DNA of 64,000 bases, from NCBI GenBank assembly GCA_016721435.1, contig JADKIC010000018.1:46273-110272 (forward strand). Reading direction: 5' to 3'. Both the position numbers and the translations under genes were made by a program. This DNA is from Bacteroidota bacterium (GTDB lineage Bacteria; Bacteroidota; Bacteroidia; AKYH767-A; OLB10). Below, piece by piece: positions 54,549-63,781 of this stretch (its first letter is position 1; each line of letters begins with the position of its first letter). Below the pieces are notes generated by a model. The model worked only from the letters and a program-made list of their open reading frames with translations, was not told the origin of the DNA and made no database searches.

Positions 54549-54568
54549 CCTGCCTGCCGGCAGGCAGG
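54549..54568. repeat. 20-bp perfect palindrome, REP-like
   Basis: CCTGCCTGCCGGCAGGCAGG reads the same on both strands. It stands between proC and the Sua5/YciO gene, downstream of the latter, within a short non-coding stretch (54427-54635) that also carries CGCGAAAATCC, a word that I recall from dispersed repeats of Bacteroidota. Confidence 0.85.
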
Positions 54569-54635
54569 TTCTATAAAAAACATTATTGTATCGAAAAGCA
54601 ATATGTGCATAACCGTAAATTGATATGCGCCGGAA

Positions 54636-55253
54636 TTAGAGCACATTCACATCTCCTGCTCCTTCCCGCTTCACCACCGGCTCATCCCCTGTGCAATCAA
54701 TGATCGTACTGGGCACGATCGTCCCCATTCCACCATCCACCACCACATCCACCACATTTTCCCATTGCGATGCGATTTCATAAGGATCATTGGGATACTC
54801 CAGGAAGCTATCGGTATCATGGAGAGAAGTGGACACCATGGGATGCCCCAATTGCTCAATGAGCGCCATCACGATGGGATGATCAGGGACACGAAGACCA
54901 ATGGTTTTCTTCTTGGAACGGAACAAGGAGGGTACTTCATTGCTGGCTTCGAGGATGAAAGTATAGGGTCCGGGAAGGGCTTTGTTGAGCAATTTATACA
55001 AGGCGCGGTCGAAGGGTTTCGTATAGACGCTGATGTTACTCAGATCGGCACAGAGGAGCGAAAAATTGGCTTTCTCGGGTTTGACACCTTTGATGCGACA
55101 AATCTTTTCGAAGCCTTTGAACTGATTCAGGTCGCAGACAAACGCGTAGATCGTATCGGTCGGAATAATGGCCACCCCTCCTTTTTGCAGGATAGCGATG
55201 AGCTCGGCGATCTTCCGCGGCTCCGGATTCTTGGGATGAATGTTTAATACCAT
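54636..55253 (-). CDS. Sua5/YciO/YrdC family L-threonylcarbamoyladenylate synthase-like protein
   Basis: 205 aa. The YrdC fold is visible as KGGVAIIPTDTIYAFVCD near the N-terminus, ICRIKGVKPEKANFSLL, ALPGPYTFILEAS, TIGLRVPDHPIVMALI and STIIDCTG. The family makes threonylcarbamoyl-AMP for t6A modification of tRNA. The residues IKGVKPEKAN follow the YciO rather than the TsaC (KKRP) pattern, so it may be the YciO paralogue, whose role is less certain. Start ATG at 55253; divergent from the gene at 55440. Confidence 0.9.
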   Translation of the reverse strand: MVLNIHPKNPEPRKIAELIAILQKGGVAIIPTDTIYAFVCDLNQFKGFEKICRIKGVKPEKANFSLLCADLSNISVYTKPFDRALYKLLNKALPGPYTFILEASNEVPSLFRSKKKTIGLRVPDHPIVMALIEQLGHPMVSTSLHDTDSFLEYPNDPYEIASQWENVVDVVVDGGMGTIVPSTIIDCTGDEPVVKREGAGDVNVL

Positions 55254-55439
55254 GATGATGTGGAAACCTTAAAGGAATCCGGGAATGAATTTAATTTTAC
55301 CTCATCTCTCCGCAGAGACTTCTGCAAGTGCAACAAGGAACATCTGATTTTCGCAACGTTTTACCGGTTCATTACGTATTGCATTTCCGGGACAATGAAA
55401 CAGAAAACCATTTAACTTTACCCGGCAAAGATAATCGAA

Positions 55440-55988
55440 ATGAACGCAGAAGAACTAGGCATCGGATCAAGAGTACGTCATCCTGAATTTGGGGTAGGTG
55501 TGGTCATCAACGTAAAACCCAAGACCTACACCGTCGTTTTTACAGAGAAAGGCCGCTTGGAAGTCTCAAAAACATTCAATGCGTTGGAGGTCGTGGAAGC
55601 CATGGAGCCGGATACCGATCTCATCAGCTTTTCGGAAGTGGAGCGGATCTTTACCAATATCATCAAAAAGCATAGCGATTTACAGGAGACTGTTCCCATT
55701 GGTAATCGCTGGTTGGGAGGCAAGGTCATTCTCATGCCGGGCAATGCCGGTCTGCAGCCGAAGGAAATCCCCATGGATGTTTTCTTCAATAAAATCATCA
55801 TGCTGCGTGATCGCCTTCGCGTGATGGAACAGCGCATCAATGCCAGTGAAAAGTTAAGTGAAGAAGATAAAATCAATCTTCAGCAATACCTCACCCGCAT
55901 CTATGGCAGCTTAACCACTTTCAATGTACTTTTTAAAGAAGAGAAGGATCATTTCGTAGGAGAGCGATCAAGTAAAGGTGATTCGTAA
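55440..55988 (+). CDS. Conserved hypothetical protein with SH3/tudor-like N-terminus
   Basis: 182 aa, no signal peptide. IGSRVRHPEFGVGVVINVKP and VVFTEKGRLEVSKTF resemble the small beta-barrel at the C-terminus of UvrD/Rep helicases and CarD-type proteins, which bind nucleic acid or polymerase. The second half (residues 70-175) is mostly helical (MDVFFNKIIMLRDRLRVMEQ). I do not recognise a named family with an assigned function. A TAACTTTA box (55413-55420) 19 bp upstream of the ATG is a plausible promoter element. Confidence 0.85.
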   Translation: MNAEELGIGSRVRHPEFGVGVVINVKPKTYTVVFTEKGRLEVSKTFNALEVVEAMEPDTDLISFSEVERIFTNIIKKHSDLQETVPIGNRWLGGKVILMPGNAGLQPKEIPMDVFFNKIIMLRDRLRVMEQRINASEKLSEEDKINLQQYLTRIYGSLTTFNVLFKEEKDHFVGERSSKGDS

Positions 55989-56052
55989 ATTACTTTTTTT
56001 TTACGATAATAATATTCACTAAACATAAGAAACTTTAGGTCGCGATGATGCG

Positions 56053-56175
56053 GCTACCGGCCTCCGGCTTCCGGCTTCCGGCCTCCGGCTACCGGCTGTT
56101 GGCAGTCCGCTAGTAGCTGGTAGCTGGTAGCTGGAGTCTGGTTGCTGGCGGCTGAAGGTTGGAGGCTGGCGGCCA
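56053..56175. repeat. Low-complexity GCTGG/CCGG repeat tract
   Basis: CCGGCCTCCGGCTTCCGGCT and related 7-8 bp CCGGCtt/CCGGCct units switch to TAGCTGG units (TAGTAGCTGGTAGCTGGTAG) and then GGCTGGCGG-type words. The two halves are roughly inverted in sense (CCAGC versus GCTGG), so the tract can fold on itself. It fills the gap between the 55440 gene and the giant T9SS gene. Confidence 0.8.
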
Positions 56176-56332
56176 GGTGAATATTTCCAACTATGAGAAA
56201 TAGTTCCACCTCACTACCAAGCCGAAAGCGGGGTTGAGTAATCGTGAGTTTTCATTTGGGAATTCCATTAAAATCATATATTTGTATATTCTATTCTATA
56301 GTTTTAAGTTAACTCTTTAATAGTGCTTCGCT

Positions 56333-56881
56333 ATGAAAAAAGCTTTATTCCTTATTTTATTCGTTTCTTTTCAGTTTTATGTTAGAGCCGATTCTATACC
56401 GGTAAATTTATCTGCAAATGGGACCATTGGCGCATGCTTAGAGAATCAATTTGTGGCTATTTTTCAAACAGATAGTTTACATAGGTTAAGTATTGAGCCT
56501 CTTTTAAATTCTAATGATACAACTGTAAATAGTTGCCTTGATTCCATTTACCATCCTCAGTTACTTTTTTCTTTAGATAGTTCATCGGTACCCGTCAGTG
56601 ATCAAGTTTTGGATACGAATACCGGGAGGTGGACAGTAACCATTAATAGTACGGGTATCTGTACTCTTTATTATCATATTTATATTGATTGTTCGGTCAT
56701 ACCTACATCAAATACCACTAGCACGCTATCTTTATCTCAAATTTGGACAGTTTCTTTAAGTCATATTTATTCATTTGGTGGGAATGTTGATACCTCCGCA
56801 TCGCTTGTAGTTTTTAAGCCACATTTAGTGAGTATTGGCACTTCCAGTTTTTTGCAAATTATTTGGATACAATACAAATGA
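56333..56881 (+). CDS. Giant T9SS type A protein, piece 1: signal peptide and first domain
   Basis: 182 aa. MKKALFLILFVSFQFYVRAD is a signal peptide. The rest is beta-rich and Ser/Thr-rich with spaced cysteines (GACLENQFVAIF; TVNSCLDSIYH; GICTLYYHIYIDCSVIP). The frame stops at QIIWIQYK; the next frame takes over at about 56863 (DTIQMTFMYKNTNSG), so one base change near 56860 splits it. The six pieces to 63781 form one gene of about 2,480 codons with lower GC than the housekeeping genes before it. No homology to a named passenger family is evident. Confidence 0.8.
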   Translation: MKKALFLILFVSFQFYVRADSIPVNLSANGTIGACLENQFVAIFQTDSLHRLSIEPLLNSNDTTVNSCLDSIYHPQLLFSLDSSSVPVSDQVLDTNTGRWTVTINSTGICTLYYHIYIDCSVIPTSNTTSTLSLSQIWTVSLSHIYSFGGNVDTSASLVVFKPHLVSIGTSSFLQIIWIQYK

Positions 56882-58533
56882 CTTTTATGTATAAAAATAC
56901 AAATTCAGGCACCGCTAATATTCTTGTTCGCTTCTTTCACGATAGTTCCCATTATTGTGCTAGTTTACCTCCCATTGCTCTTAATTTTAGAGTCGGAATA
57001 AATGGTTTTCCAATTGCATATACATCGGGAACCGAAATCCCAATTACATTATTTTCAAATGACACCTTGATATTTGAAGAATTAGCTATTGATAGTTTAT
57101 GTATTTATTGTGATACGATTTGTACAAATAATACGTGCACGAGAAATGTCAATTTCAACTGGAGGTGTAATGTTCCCCCTGCCATAGATAATATCTTTTG
57201 TAGCGATTGTCAAAATAATTACATTAAATCATACAGCGTCATCAACTCCGAACTGCATCAAGTAAAAGTAGAGTTAGCTCCTGCATCTTTAACCAATCCT
57301 ACCAATGATGAAAGCTGTCTTAACGATACTGCCTTTTTACATTGGGAATATATTATCACCAATCCTGGAGTGAGTGCAATTGATTCATTGAAGATAGATT
57401 TAAAATATTTAAATATTGAGAGTGTTACAAATTTAACATTAATCCCATACTCGACCTTCTCTATAATTTCTAATTGCTCTAATTGTATCATATCTACAGA
57501 TACAATGATAAGGGATGATTCAGTTTTGTGTACCAATTTTGTTCCTTATCCATTGAAAAAGGCTTTGAGTTCAATTAAATATTTTTTACCCGGCGACACA
57601 GTTTGGTTGAGCTTTAGCACTTTTAGATGTGGAGAAGAAAACGATTTAGAATTACTCAATAAACCTAAGTTTTTAATCAATGGCGTGTCAATGTTGAAGG
57701 AATCACTGTTTGTGGAGATCAAGCTTCATTGGTTGTACCTGGAGTGTTACTTATATAATATTAATCCTACAACTGCATCTACTACTTTTAATTTGGATTT
57801 GAAATTACAGTTCATTCCTTCCATAACAGATTTAAGTGTTCCTACAGGTTCTATTTTTGGGGACTCTGCAAGATTTGAAATTGAAAGTAAGAATATCGTC
57901 GCAAGGCAAGTAGATTACCAACTATTTGGATATACAGGAGTACCTAAATTATCCGGCTGGCTGAGAGCTACCATTCATTGTGAGAAGGGTTTAGTGGTAA
58001 AAGATAGAGAGAGTGAAGTGTTTTTTCAGTATTTTGATGTGGATAGTGGGAAAAACATCATTATTACCCCTGAATTTTATCATGCTTCTATTCCGGTTTT
58101 TACTTGCGACACAGGAAATTATTTTTTCTATTTTAATTTGGAAGACACGCTCATGCTTCGAGCAATTAATGGTGGTAAGTTCATTTTTAATCTGCAGGCT
58201 TGTTGCAATAGTAATCCGGCTGCAACTGATTTTGAAGTAAAATTCCATCTTATCCCTAATCCTGATAACTGTTTGAATTTATCGTATACTGATACTTCAC
58301 ATTTGCAACCTCCAAATTGCACCGGTATTTCATGCCATGCCTGGATTCCTCTCTCCTCTTCAGGTAGTAGAATTTTCACTCATTGTCCGGGATGTTTAGC
58401 ACCAGGCATTATTGTCAAGGACTATAAAATGAAACGCATTAGCTATGGTTTACAAGATTCAAACAACGATGGATTGGCTGATGATTCCTTAGTCCAAATC
58501 ATGAACCCAAGCCCTTCGGTTTACCGCTCATGA
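56863..58533 (+). CDS. Giant T9SS type A protein, piece 2: extracellular beta domains
   Basis: 556 aa of Asp/Asn/Ser/Thr-rich sequence with cysteine pairs such as DSLCIYCDTICTNNTCTRNV, FCSDCQNNY, ISNCSNCIIS and HCPGCLAPG. It looks like serial Ig-like or adhesin domains of the DUF11 kind (TNPGVSAIDSLKIDLKYLNI). It ends at PSVYRS; the protein continues in another frame as HENDLIRHFSSYGDQLEDKL through 58534-58757. Confidence 0.75.
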   Translation: MDTIQMTFMYKNTNSGTANILVRFFHDSSHYCASLPPIALNFRVGINGFPIAYTSGTEIPITLFSNDTLIFEELAIDSLCIYCDTICTNNTCTRNVNFNWRCNVPPAIDNIFCSDCQNNYIKSYSVINSELHQVKVELAPASLTNPTNDESCLNDTAFLHWEYIITNPGVSAIDSLKIDLKYLNIESVTNLTLIPYSTFSIISNCSNCIISTDTMIRDDSVLCTNFVPYPLKKALSSIKYFLPGDTVWLSFSTFRCGEENDLELLNKPKFLINGVSMLKESLFVEIKLHWLYLECYLYNINPTTASTTFNLDLKLQFIPSITDLSVPTGSIFGDSARFEIESKNIVARQVDYQLFGYTGVPKLSGWLRATIHCEKGLVVKDRESEVFFQYFDVDSGKNIIITPEFYHASIPVFTCDTGNYFFYFNLEDTLMLRAINGGKFIFNLQACCNSNPAATDFEVKFHLIPNPDNCLNLSYTDTSHLQPPNCTGISCHAWIPLSSSGSRIFTHCPGCLAPGIIVKDYKMKRISYGLQDSNNDGLADDSLVQIMNPSPSVYRS

Positions 58534-58757
58534 AAATGATTTAATCCGACATTTCTCTTCTTATGGTGATCAGCTTGAAGATAAATTGACCTCATTTTTC
58601 CAGGAAGGCGATACCACCTCTGATGGGTATAGCTATCTCCAACTAAAAGATATTGGTCTTACATTACCTTATTTGCAATTATCCAGAATTATGCCTGCCG
58701 GACTCGATACCATGAAGGCCCTTTCCTCTGGAGTTCACTTTTTTTATTGATAGCATT

Positions 58758-60902
58758 ATGACCCCTGCAAATTGCATTGATTGTGAAGGGTTCTCACTAG
58801 ATACATCCAGTACACGTACACTGTATAAATTGAACGTAAGTGGAGCAAATTTATCCCAATATTTGGACATTTTCCAAAGTGAAAATCGAATGTTATTTAC
58901 CTTTGATGGAAGTATTGATTCTTTTAATCAACTTATAGGAAATTTAGGGTCAAATACCCCCTATCTTGATTCAGTATACCCATTTAAAGGATTTTATGAG
59001 GGACAACGTTTCAGATTAAAAGTGAGATATGCTAATTGTGGCAATTTTATTGGTGGTAATAATGATTCACCATCATTGTCGAATTCAATGATTAAATCTG
59101 AGATAACAAATAAAATGTGGCTTTGCGGAAAAAAACAAGATCACGACATTCCGCAAATGGTTAATACGGTATCAGAACTCCGAGATTCACTTAATATTAC
59201 TATTAACCCCAATGATACTTCATTTCAATTGATGGATACATCGCACACAAACAATCGCTTGTTTTTTTGCGAAACTTTTGGAGGTATTCATTATTTCTTT
59301 TCTCAGGAAGCTAGAAATTATTCTGTCCTTGATACGGCAATCGGATGTGATAAATTTCTGACAGTGGTATCCTATACGGTTTCCGCAAACTTTCCGGATG
59401 TAATCAATATGTATCCTTTTGAATATCGCCCTCCAATGCTCTGGCCTAAAAGTTATGAAATTGAAGTACCTCCCGGTTATTATATAAGTGGTTCAAAAAT
59501 GAGGCATGAATTTAAGTTTATGAATGACCCTTATGCTAAATTTACAAATTGGGTTGCATTCGATGTGATAGATAGTATAGGTAATTTTACAATTTATGAT
59601 TCCACTTTATCTCCTCCGGTTTGTATTTCTGATACTTTGTATCCTATTGCACTTTTAGATACAAATATGTATGTGAAATCAAACTTAACCCGTAGAATAC
59701 TTCAATTTACTTTAAGTCCGTTAGGCTGTGATAGCAATTCTAATTTTCTTGTTTCGAAAGATTCAATGGCTATTATTAAATTTGGAAACAACAGTATTTC
59801 CTGTGTAGATACTGCCTATTGTTCAATAAATGAAATATCAAGAGAAGCTACCGCAACGAATCAAATATTCACGATTCTTCCTAATTTAAAATTACAAACC
59901 GATCCAACAACAATTAATGTGACAGGAAATGTGGTTTGTACACAAATATTTATTAAAAATTTATCTACTAAAATCAAAGATGATATAAATTCCTCTACAG
60001 CAAGTTATGTTTACCTTGCCATACCTGATTCCGCAAGTATGCCCTTCTTACATAATTGGGTATACTACACCCCTGACACTATTTATCCTATCGGGCAAAT
60101 AATACCAATTGATAGTTTATTCGCTATAAATCAGGTAGATACGGGGCTTCTATGTGCCAGTTTTAGGAATTGCGATAGTACATTATCTGATACCTCTTAC
60201 TTTACTTTTCATGCGGGATGGAATTGCAATGGATTTCCAAATAGCCCTTTTGATGAAGATTCCGTTTGTAATGATACTTCTCAAACTATTACCCTGATAA
60301 AAAGTAATGCCAATTTGAGCAATTCAGGAAAAAGTCCTAATCAATATAGTACCTATTCTTTATGTGATACCATTATTGTTGATGCTGATTTTGTTTCCAC
60401 CGGTAGCGGATACTTATATCCAACGTTTATCAAACTTGATAGTATTCCCCAGGGAATGGGAGTACTGGCTCTTTACTTAGTAAACAGTGAAACGAATACT
60501 GAAAGTGATTTTTTAACTTATAATTCCACGACAGGTAATTATCCTATTGATGCCGGAGTAATGGATTCTTTGGGATTCTCTAATGGTGCTTTTTTTGAAG
60601 GGCAAGAAATAAAAGTAAAAGCATTACTTATACCATCTTGCTTATACACCAGTGATTCTCTTCCAAAAATCGTATTTAGTGCTCTTGATTATTGCGCAAC
60701 TGTATATGAATCGTCTGCAACTTATCAAGGATCAATTTTAATTGAGGGAAGTAATTGCTTTGATTGTTTTTACCTAGACAAAATCGCTAGTCAATTCTCC
60801 ATTCAAGCCGGAGACACAATGAGTTTTTACATCATAATCAGGGCTAACAATGCAGATTCCGGTTTTGTGTACATTGATGAAATACTGCCTCGCCAATTTT
60901 AA
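58758..60902 (+). CDS. Giant T9SS type A protein, piece 3: extracellular beta domains
   Basis: 714 aa; the same composition as piece 2, with more cysteine-containing Ig-like units (NCIDCEGFSLDTSST; SNCFDCFYLDKIAS; RNCDSTLSDTSYFTFHAGWN). Several ~150-200 aa segments share the plan ...C..D...Y.(F/V)....F.C.. and may be divergent repeats. The frame ends at DEILPRQF; the correct continuation NFNLIGSIPPYII is in the frame of piece 4 from about 60890. Confidence 0.75.
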   Translation: MTPANCIDCEGFSLDTSSTRTLYKLNVSGANLSQYLDIFQSENRMLFTFDGSIDSFNQLIGNLGSNTPYLDSVYPFKGFYEGQRFRLKVRYANCGNFIGGNNDSPSLSNSMIKSEITNKMWLCGKKQDHDIPQMVNTVSELRDSLNITINPNDTSFQLMDTSHTNNRLFFCETFGGIHYFFSQEARNYSVLDTAIGCDKFLTVVSYTVSANFPDVINMYPFEYRPPMLWPKSYEIEVPPGYYISGSKMRHEFKFMNDPYAKFTNWVAFDVIDSIGNFTIYDSTLSPPVCISDTLYPIALLDTNMYVKSNLTRRILQFTLSPLGCDSNSNFLVSKDSMAIIKFGNNSISCVDTAYCSINEISREATATNQIFTILPNLKLQTDPTTINVTGNVVCTQIFIKNLSTKIKDDINSSTASYVYLAIPDSASMPFLHNWVYYTPDTIYPIGQIIPIDSLFAINQVDTGLLCASFRNCDSTLSDTSYFTFHAGWNCNGFPNSPFDEDSVCNDTSQTITLIKSNANLSNSGKSPNQYSTYSLCDTIIVDADFVSTGSGYLYPTFIKLDSIPQGMGVLALYLVNSETNTESDFLTYNSTTGNYPIDAGVMDSLGFSNGAFFEGQEIKVKALLIPSCLYTSDSLPKIVFSALDYCATVYESSATYQGSILIEGSNCFDCFYLDKIASQFSIQAGDTMSFYIIIRANNADSGFVYIDEILPRQF

Positions 60903-62709
60903 TCTGATCGGCTCAATCCCACCTTATATTATTACTCCTGCTCAGGGTTATGATACGGTGGTGGTTACCGGTTTTTTTAACATTCCAAGTGCTTGCGTTG
61001 ATAATTACAATGTAGTTAAGATTTTATTTTCCGACTATGATAGCCTTAATACTTATTCAGGTATAGATAGTTTGATAGATAGCACCTGTGTGAATGTAGG
61101 TGTCGCTTGTATAGATTCAAATACAGTATTGTTTCTGGCGGGTGATTCTTCGGGAAATTATGCCGGAGTTTATACAGATACCTCTATTTATGTGGAAGGG
61201 TCGTTTGTGATCAATAGTGATTTAACTTTAGTCAATTGCAAAGTGTTCACGGCCGCCGGCGCGCATATTATTGCAACGCGTGATGCCTTATTAGATTTAG
61301 ATAGTACCGTAATTACTTCCTGCGATACCATGTGGCAAGGTATTACATTGACCCAAGATTCAAAACTTAAAGCCAGAAATCACAGCAGTATTCAGGATGC
61401 TGTTATTGGAGCAGAGATGTTGGATGCAAGCCAGGTATTACTTGAGCAATCGGAAATAATTAACTCCGTCAGAGGTGTAAAAGTGGTCGGACCAATTGGA
61501 AGTACTTTCCCGGGATATCTCATCATTTCAGAAGCTATCTTTGGGATGTTTAGTTCAAGCTTTAAGCCCAATTACACCGGTCAACCTGCACATGGTGCTC
61601 CCCTATGCCGGGATAGATATGAACGATGCGGTGATGTATCTGGAGATGCCGGCATACCTTCGTACTTTTACAGGATGAACAAAGGTATTGTTGGCTTACG
61701 CACATTAATGAAAATTCACAACTGCAAGTTCAACGGAATTACGTTTGATAAGTTTTATCATACAGATTCAGATGGTTCGGCAATAGTGATTGAAGGAGAT
61801 ATTAATTTAACACCGGCTTATCTGCATCTTTTACCTGCTAATTATCCTGACACAACCATTTTAAATTGTCATCGTGGTGTGTATAATAATTACAGTGATT
61901 TAATTTTGCAGTATTGCATCATGGACAATGTGCGGACTGGCGTAGAATGCTCCGGCAACAAATACAGACAGTATGCCCTGGTTACTGATAATACCATCAA
62001 CGCTACACTCTACGGAGCGTTGTTTTATAATAATGCCGGTTCAGATTACAACATTATTGCCGGAAATTTCATCAAAGTGGATGGGTTGAGTTCAGGCGTG
62101 GGTATTGCCGTACGTGAGTCAAAGAACAGTGTGAGCGGAAATTATGAAGTCGCCTGGAACCATGAAATTCGTGTGGTAGATGGGACAGCAGGGATTGAGC
62201 TGTTAAATGTAGCCTCGCCCCAAGTGAGGTGTAATGTAATTAAACTGGATGAGGGTGATGAACAGGCGATCAGCAGTACCGGTATTTCAGTATTGGGCTG
62301 TAGTTCTGCCAACATTACTCAAAATAGTGTAACAGGATATACCAGATCAAATACCTCGAGAATGGGTCTTTCCTGTCAGGTGAGTACTTCCTGTCAGATC
62401 GGTTGTAATTCAGTAGATAGTACAGGCTATGGATTTCATTTTGGAAGCTCCAACCTTTTTACAAATTTCAGGGGTAATAAAATGAAAAGCCATTTGGAGG
62501 GATTACATCTGAACACAACTGCCGTGATCGACACGCAGACACATGCCGGGAATCAGTGGCTTGGGAATTACTCATCATGGTATGGTGCTGTGAATATGAA
62601 TGCAGCAAGTTTTTTCGATGTATATAAATCACTTTTTGTCGTTGACCCAAGTCTGCCAGCATATTTATACCAACTTATCCAGATACTAGTATTGTTGCTC
62701 CCTATGTAG
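60850..62709 (+). CDS. Giant T9SS type A protein, piece 4: right-handed beta-helix
   Basis: 619 aa. From about residue 100 the pattern NSDLTLVNCKVFTAAGAHII, ATRDALLDLDSTVIT, GITLTQDSKLKARNHSSIQD, AVIGAEMLDASQVLLEQSEI, then NCHRGVYNNYSDLILQYC and ASPQVRCNVI is a right-handed parallel beta-helix like those in pectate lyases, NosD and autotransporter passengers. It is probably the functional stalk or polysaccharide-binding surface. The frame is lost at YQLIQILVLL; the right continuation (PTYPDTSIVAPYVDNTGWFV) is in the next frame. Confidence 0.78.
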   Translation: MQIPVLCTLMKYCLANFNLIGSIPPYIITPAQGYDTVVVTGFFNIPSACVDNYNVVKILFSDYDSLNTYSGIDSLIDSTCVNVGVACIDSNTVLFLAGDSSGNYAGVYTDTSIYVEGSFVINSDLTLVNCKVFTAAGAHIIATRDALLDLDSTVITSCDTMWQGITLTQDSKLKARNHSSIQDAVIGAEMLDASQVLLEQSEIINSVRGVKVVGPIGSTFPGYLIISEAIFGMFSSSFKPNYTGQPAHGAPLCRDRYERCGDVSGDAGIPSYFYRMNKGIVGLRTLMKIHNCKFNGITFDKFYHTDSDGSAIVIEGDINLTPAYLHLLPANYPDTTILNCHRGVYNNYSDLILQYCIMDNVRTGVECSGNKYRQYALVTDNTINATLYGALFYNNAGSDYNIIAGNFIKVDGLSSGVGIAVRESKNSVSGNYEVAWNHEIRVVDGTAGIELLNVASPQVRCNVIKLDEGDEQAISSTGISVLGCSSANITQNSVTGYTRSNTSRMGLSCQVSTSCQIGCNSVDSTGYGFHFGSSNLFTNFRGNKMKSHLEGLHLNTTAVIDTQTHAGNQWLGNYSSWYGAVNMNAASFFDVYKSLFVVDPSLPAYLYQLIQILVLLLPM

Positions 62710-62726
62710 ATAATACTGGGTGGTTT

Positions 62727-63170
62727 GTGTTCTTTCCTGATAACGGATCTTCTTATGCCTGTCCGGATTCAACTACTTGCTATCAGTCAGAATATGTTGG
62801 CGATGAAGGTTCTCCTTCACTTCTGGCAATGATTGCACTAGACAGTATGCTCAGCGTGGAGTACATTGAAGAAACCCAAAGTATTGCGCAGTTGATGCTC
62901 TATGAAAAATTGATGCGGGATACAGGATTAACGGGCAGCGACATCATTTTTCAGAATTTTATATATAACGAACCTATTTTGCATAATTTATACGAAGCGC
63001 GGTTGAGTCTTCAGGAATACGGTGAGGTAGAGGATTCGATGGCGGCGGTACTCCTATCAATGGACAGTACTATAAAAAGTTTTGGTGATTCAATCCGTTA
63101 CTATCTCAACTTACAGTTAGAATCGGAAATGAATTACGATACGGTCATTACAGGTTCAGGACATCATTAA
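62727..63170 (+). CDS. Giant T9SS type A protein, piece 5: helical linker
   Basis: 147 aa, still in the same gene; the true frame extends back to about 62670. After ACPDSTTCYQSEYVGDEGSP the sequence is helical and acidic (LLAMIALDSMLSVEYIEETQ; LYEARLSLQEYGEVEDSMAA). The frame stops at TGSGHH; the correct reading QDIIKSFRNIYASVIQQMRY follows in the next frame. Confidence 0.7.
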   Translation: MFFPDNGSSYACPDSTTCYQSEYVGDEGSPSLLAMIALDSMLSVEYIEETQSIAQLMLYEKLMRDTGLTGSDIIFQNFIYNEPILHNLYEARLSLQEYGEVEDSMAAVLLSMDSTIKSFGDSIRYYLNLQLESEMNYDTVITGSGHH

Positions 63171-63208
63171 ATCTTTCCCGCAACATTTATGCATCGGTTA
63201 TACAGCAG

Positions 63209-63781
63209 ATGCGCTACGAGAACAATGAAGTTTTAGCTGAGGCAGGATTTTACAATAGTTTAGTTGATAACTTAGATGAATTGCCACTGATTAACGAGGA
63301 AGTGATTAATGAAGTAGAAATCGCTTTTGAAGAAGGAGGCATTGAAAGTATAGTGCCTTATCGTGAACAAATTTTTGGAATTGCCAGCCAATGTCCCTTT
63401 CAAGGTGGACAAGGGGTATTCCGGGCACGGTACTTTTTCTCATTATTTAACGATAGCATAGAATACGATGATGGGGCGGTATGTCTGGCTCAAGGAATAT
63501 TAAAAACAAGCCACCCAGTAAAAAACATATCTCCTCGCCTGATTATTAAACCAAATCCGGCATCATTTAGTGTTGAGATAAAAATATCAGATTTTGAAGA
63601 TGGACAGTACTCAATAGCCATAACGGATATACGGGGACGTGAATTAATGGTTAAAAACAATCTTTCCGGTGATTCAAATATTCGTGTACAAACCAATGAG
63701 TTTGTACCGGGTGTTTACTATGTAATTGCAAGAAAAAATAAAAGCCACCTGTGTAGAGAAAAATTAATAATAATCAGATGA
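63209..63781 (+). CDS. Giant T9SS type A protein, piece 6: C-terminal sorting domain
   Basis: 190 aa. A helical stretch (EVINEVEIAFEEGGIESIVP; REQIFGIASQCPFQGGQGVF) leads to a type A T9SS sorting domain: IIKPNPASFSVEIKISDFED, YSIAITDIRGRELMV, GVYYVIARKNKS and REKLIIIR. The stop overlaps the next gene's ATG (ATGA). Confidence 0.85.
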   Translation: MRYENNEVLAEAGFYNSLVDNLDELPLINEEVINEVEIAFEEGGIESIVPYREQIFGIASQCPFQGGQGVFRARYFFSLFNDSIEYDDGAVCLAQGILKTSHPVKNISPRLIIKPNPASFSVEIKISDFEDGQYSIAITDIRGRELMVKNNLSGDSNIRVQTNEFVPGVYYVIARKNKSHLCREKLIIIR

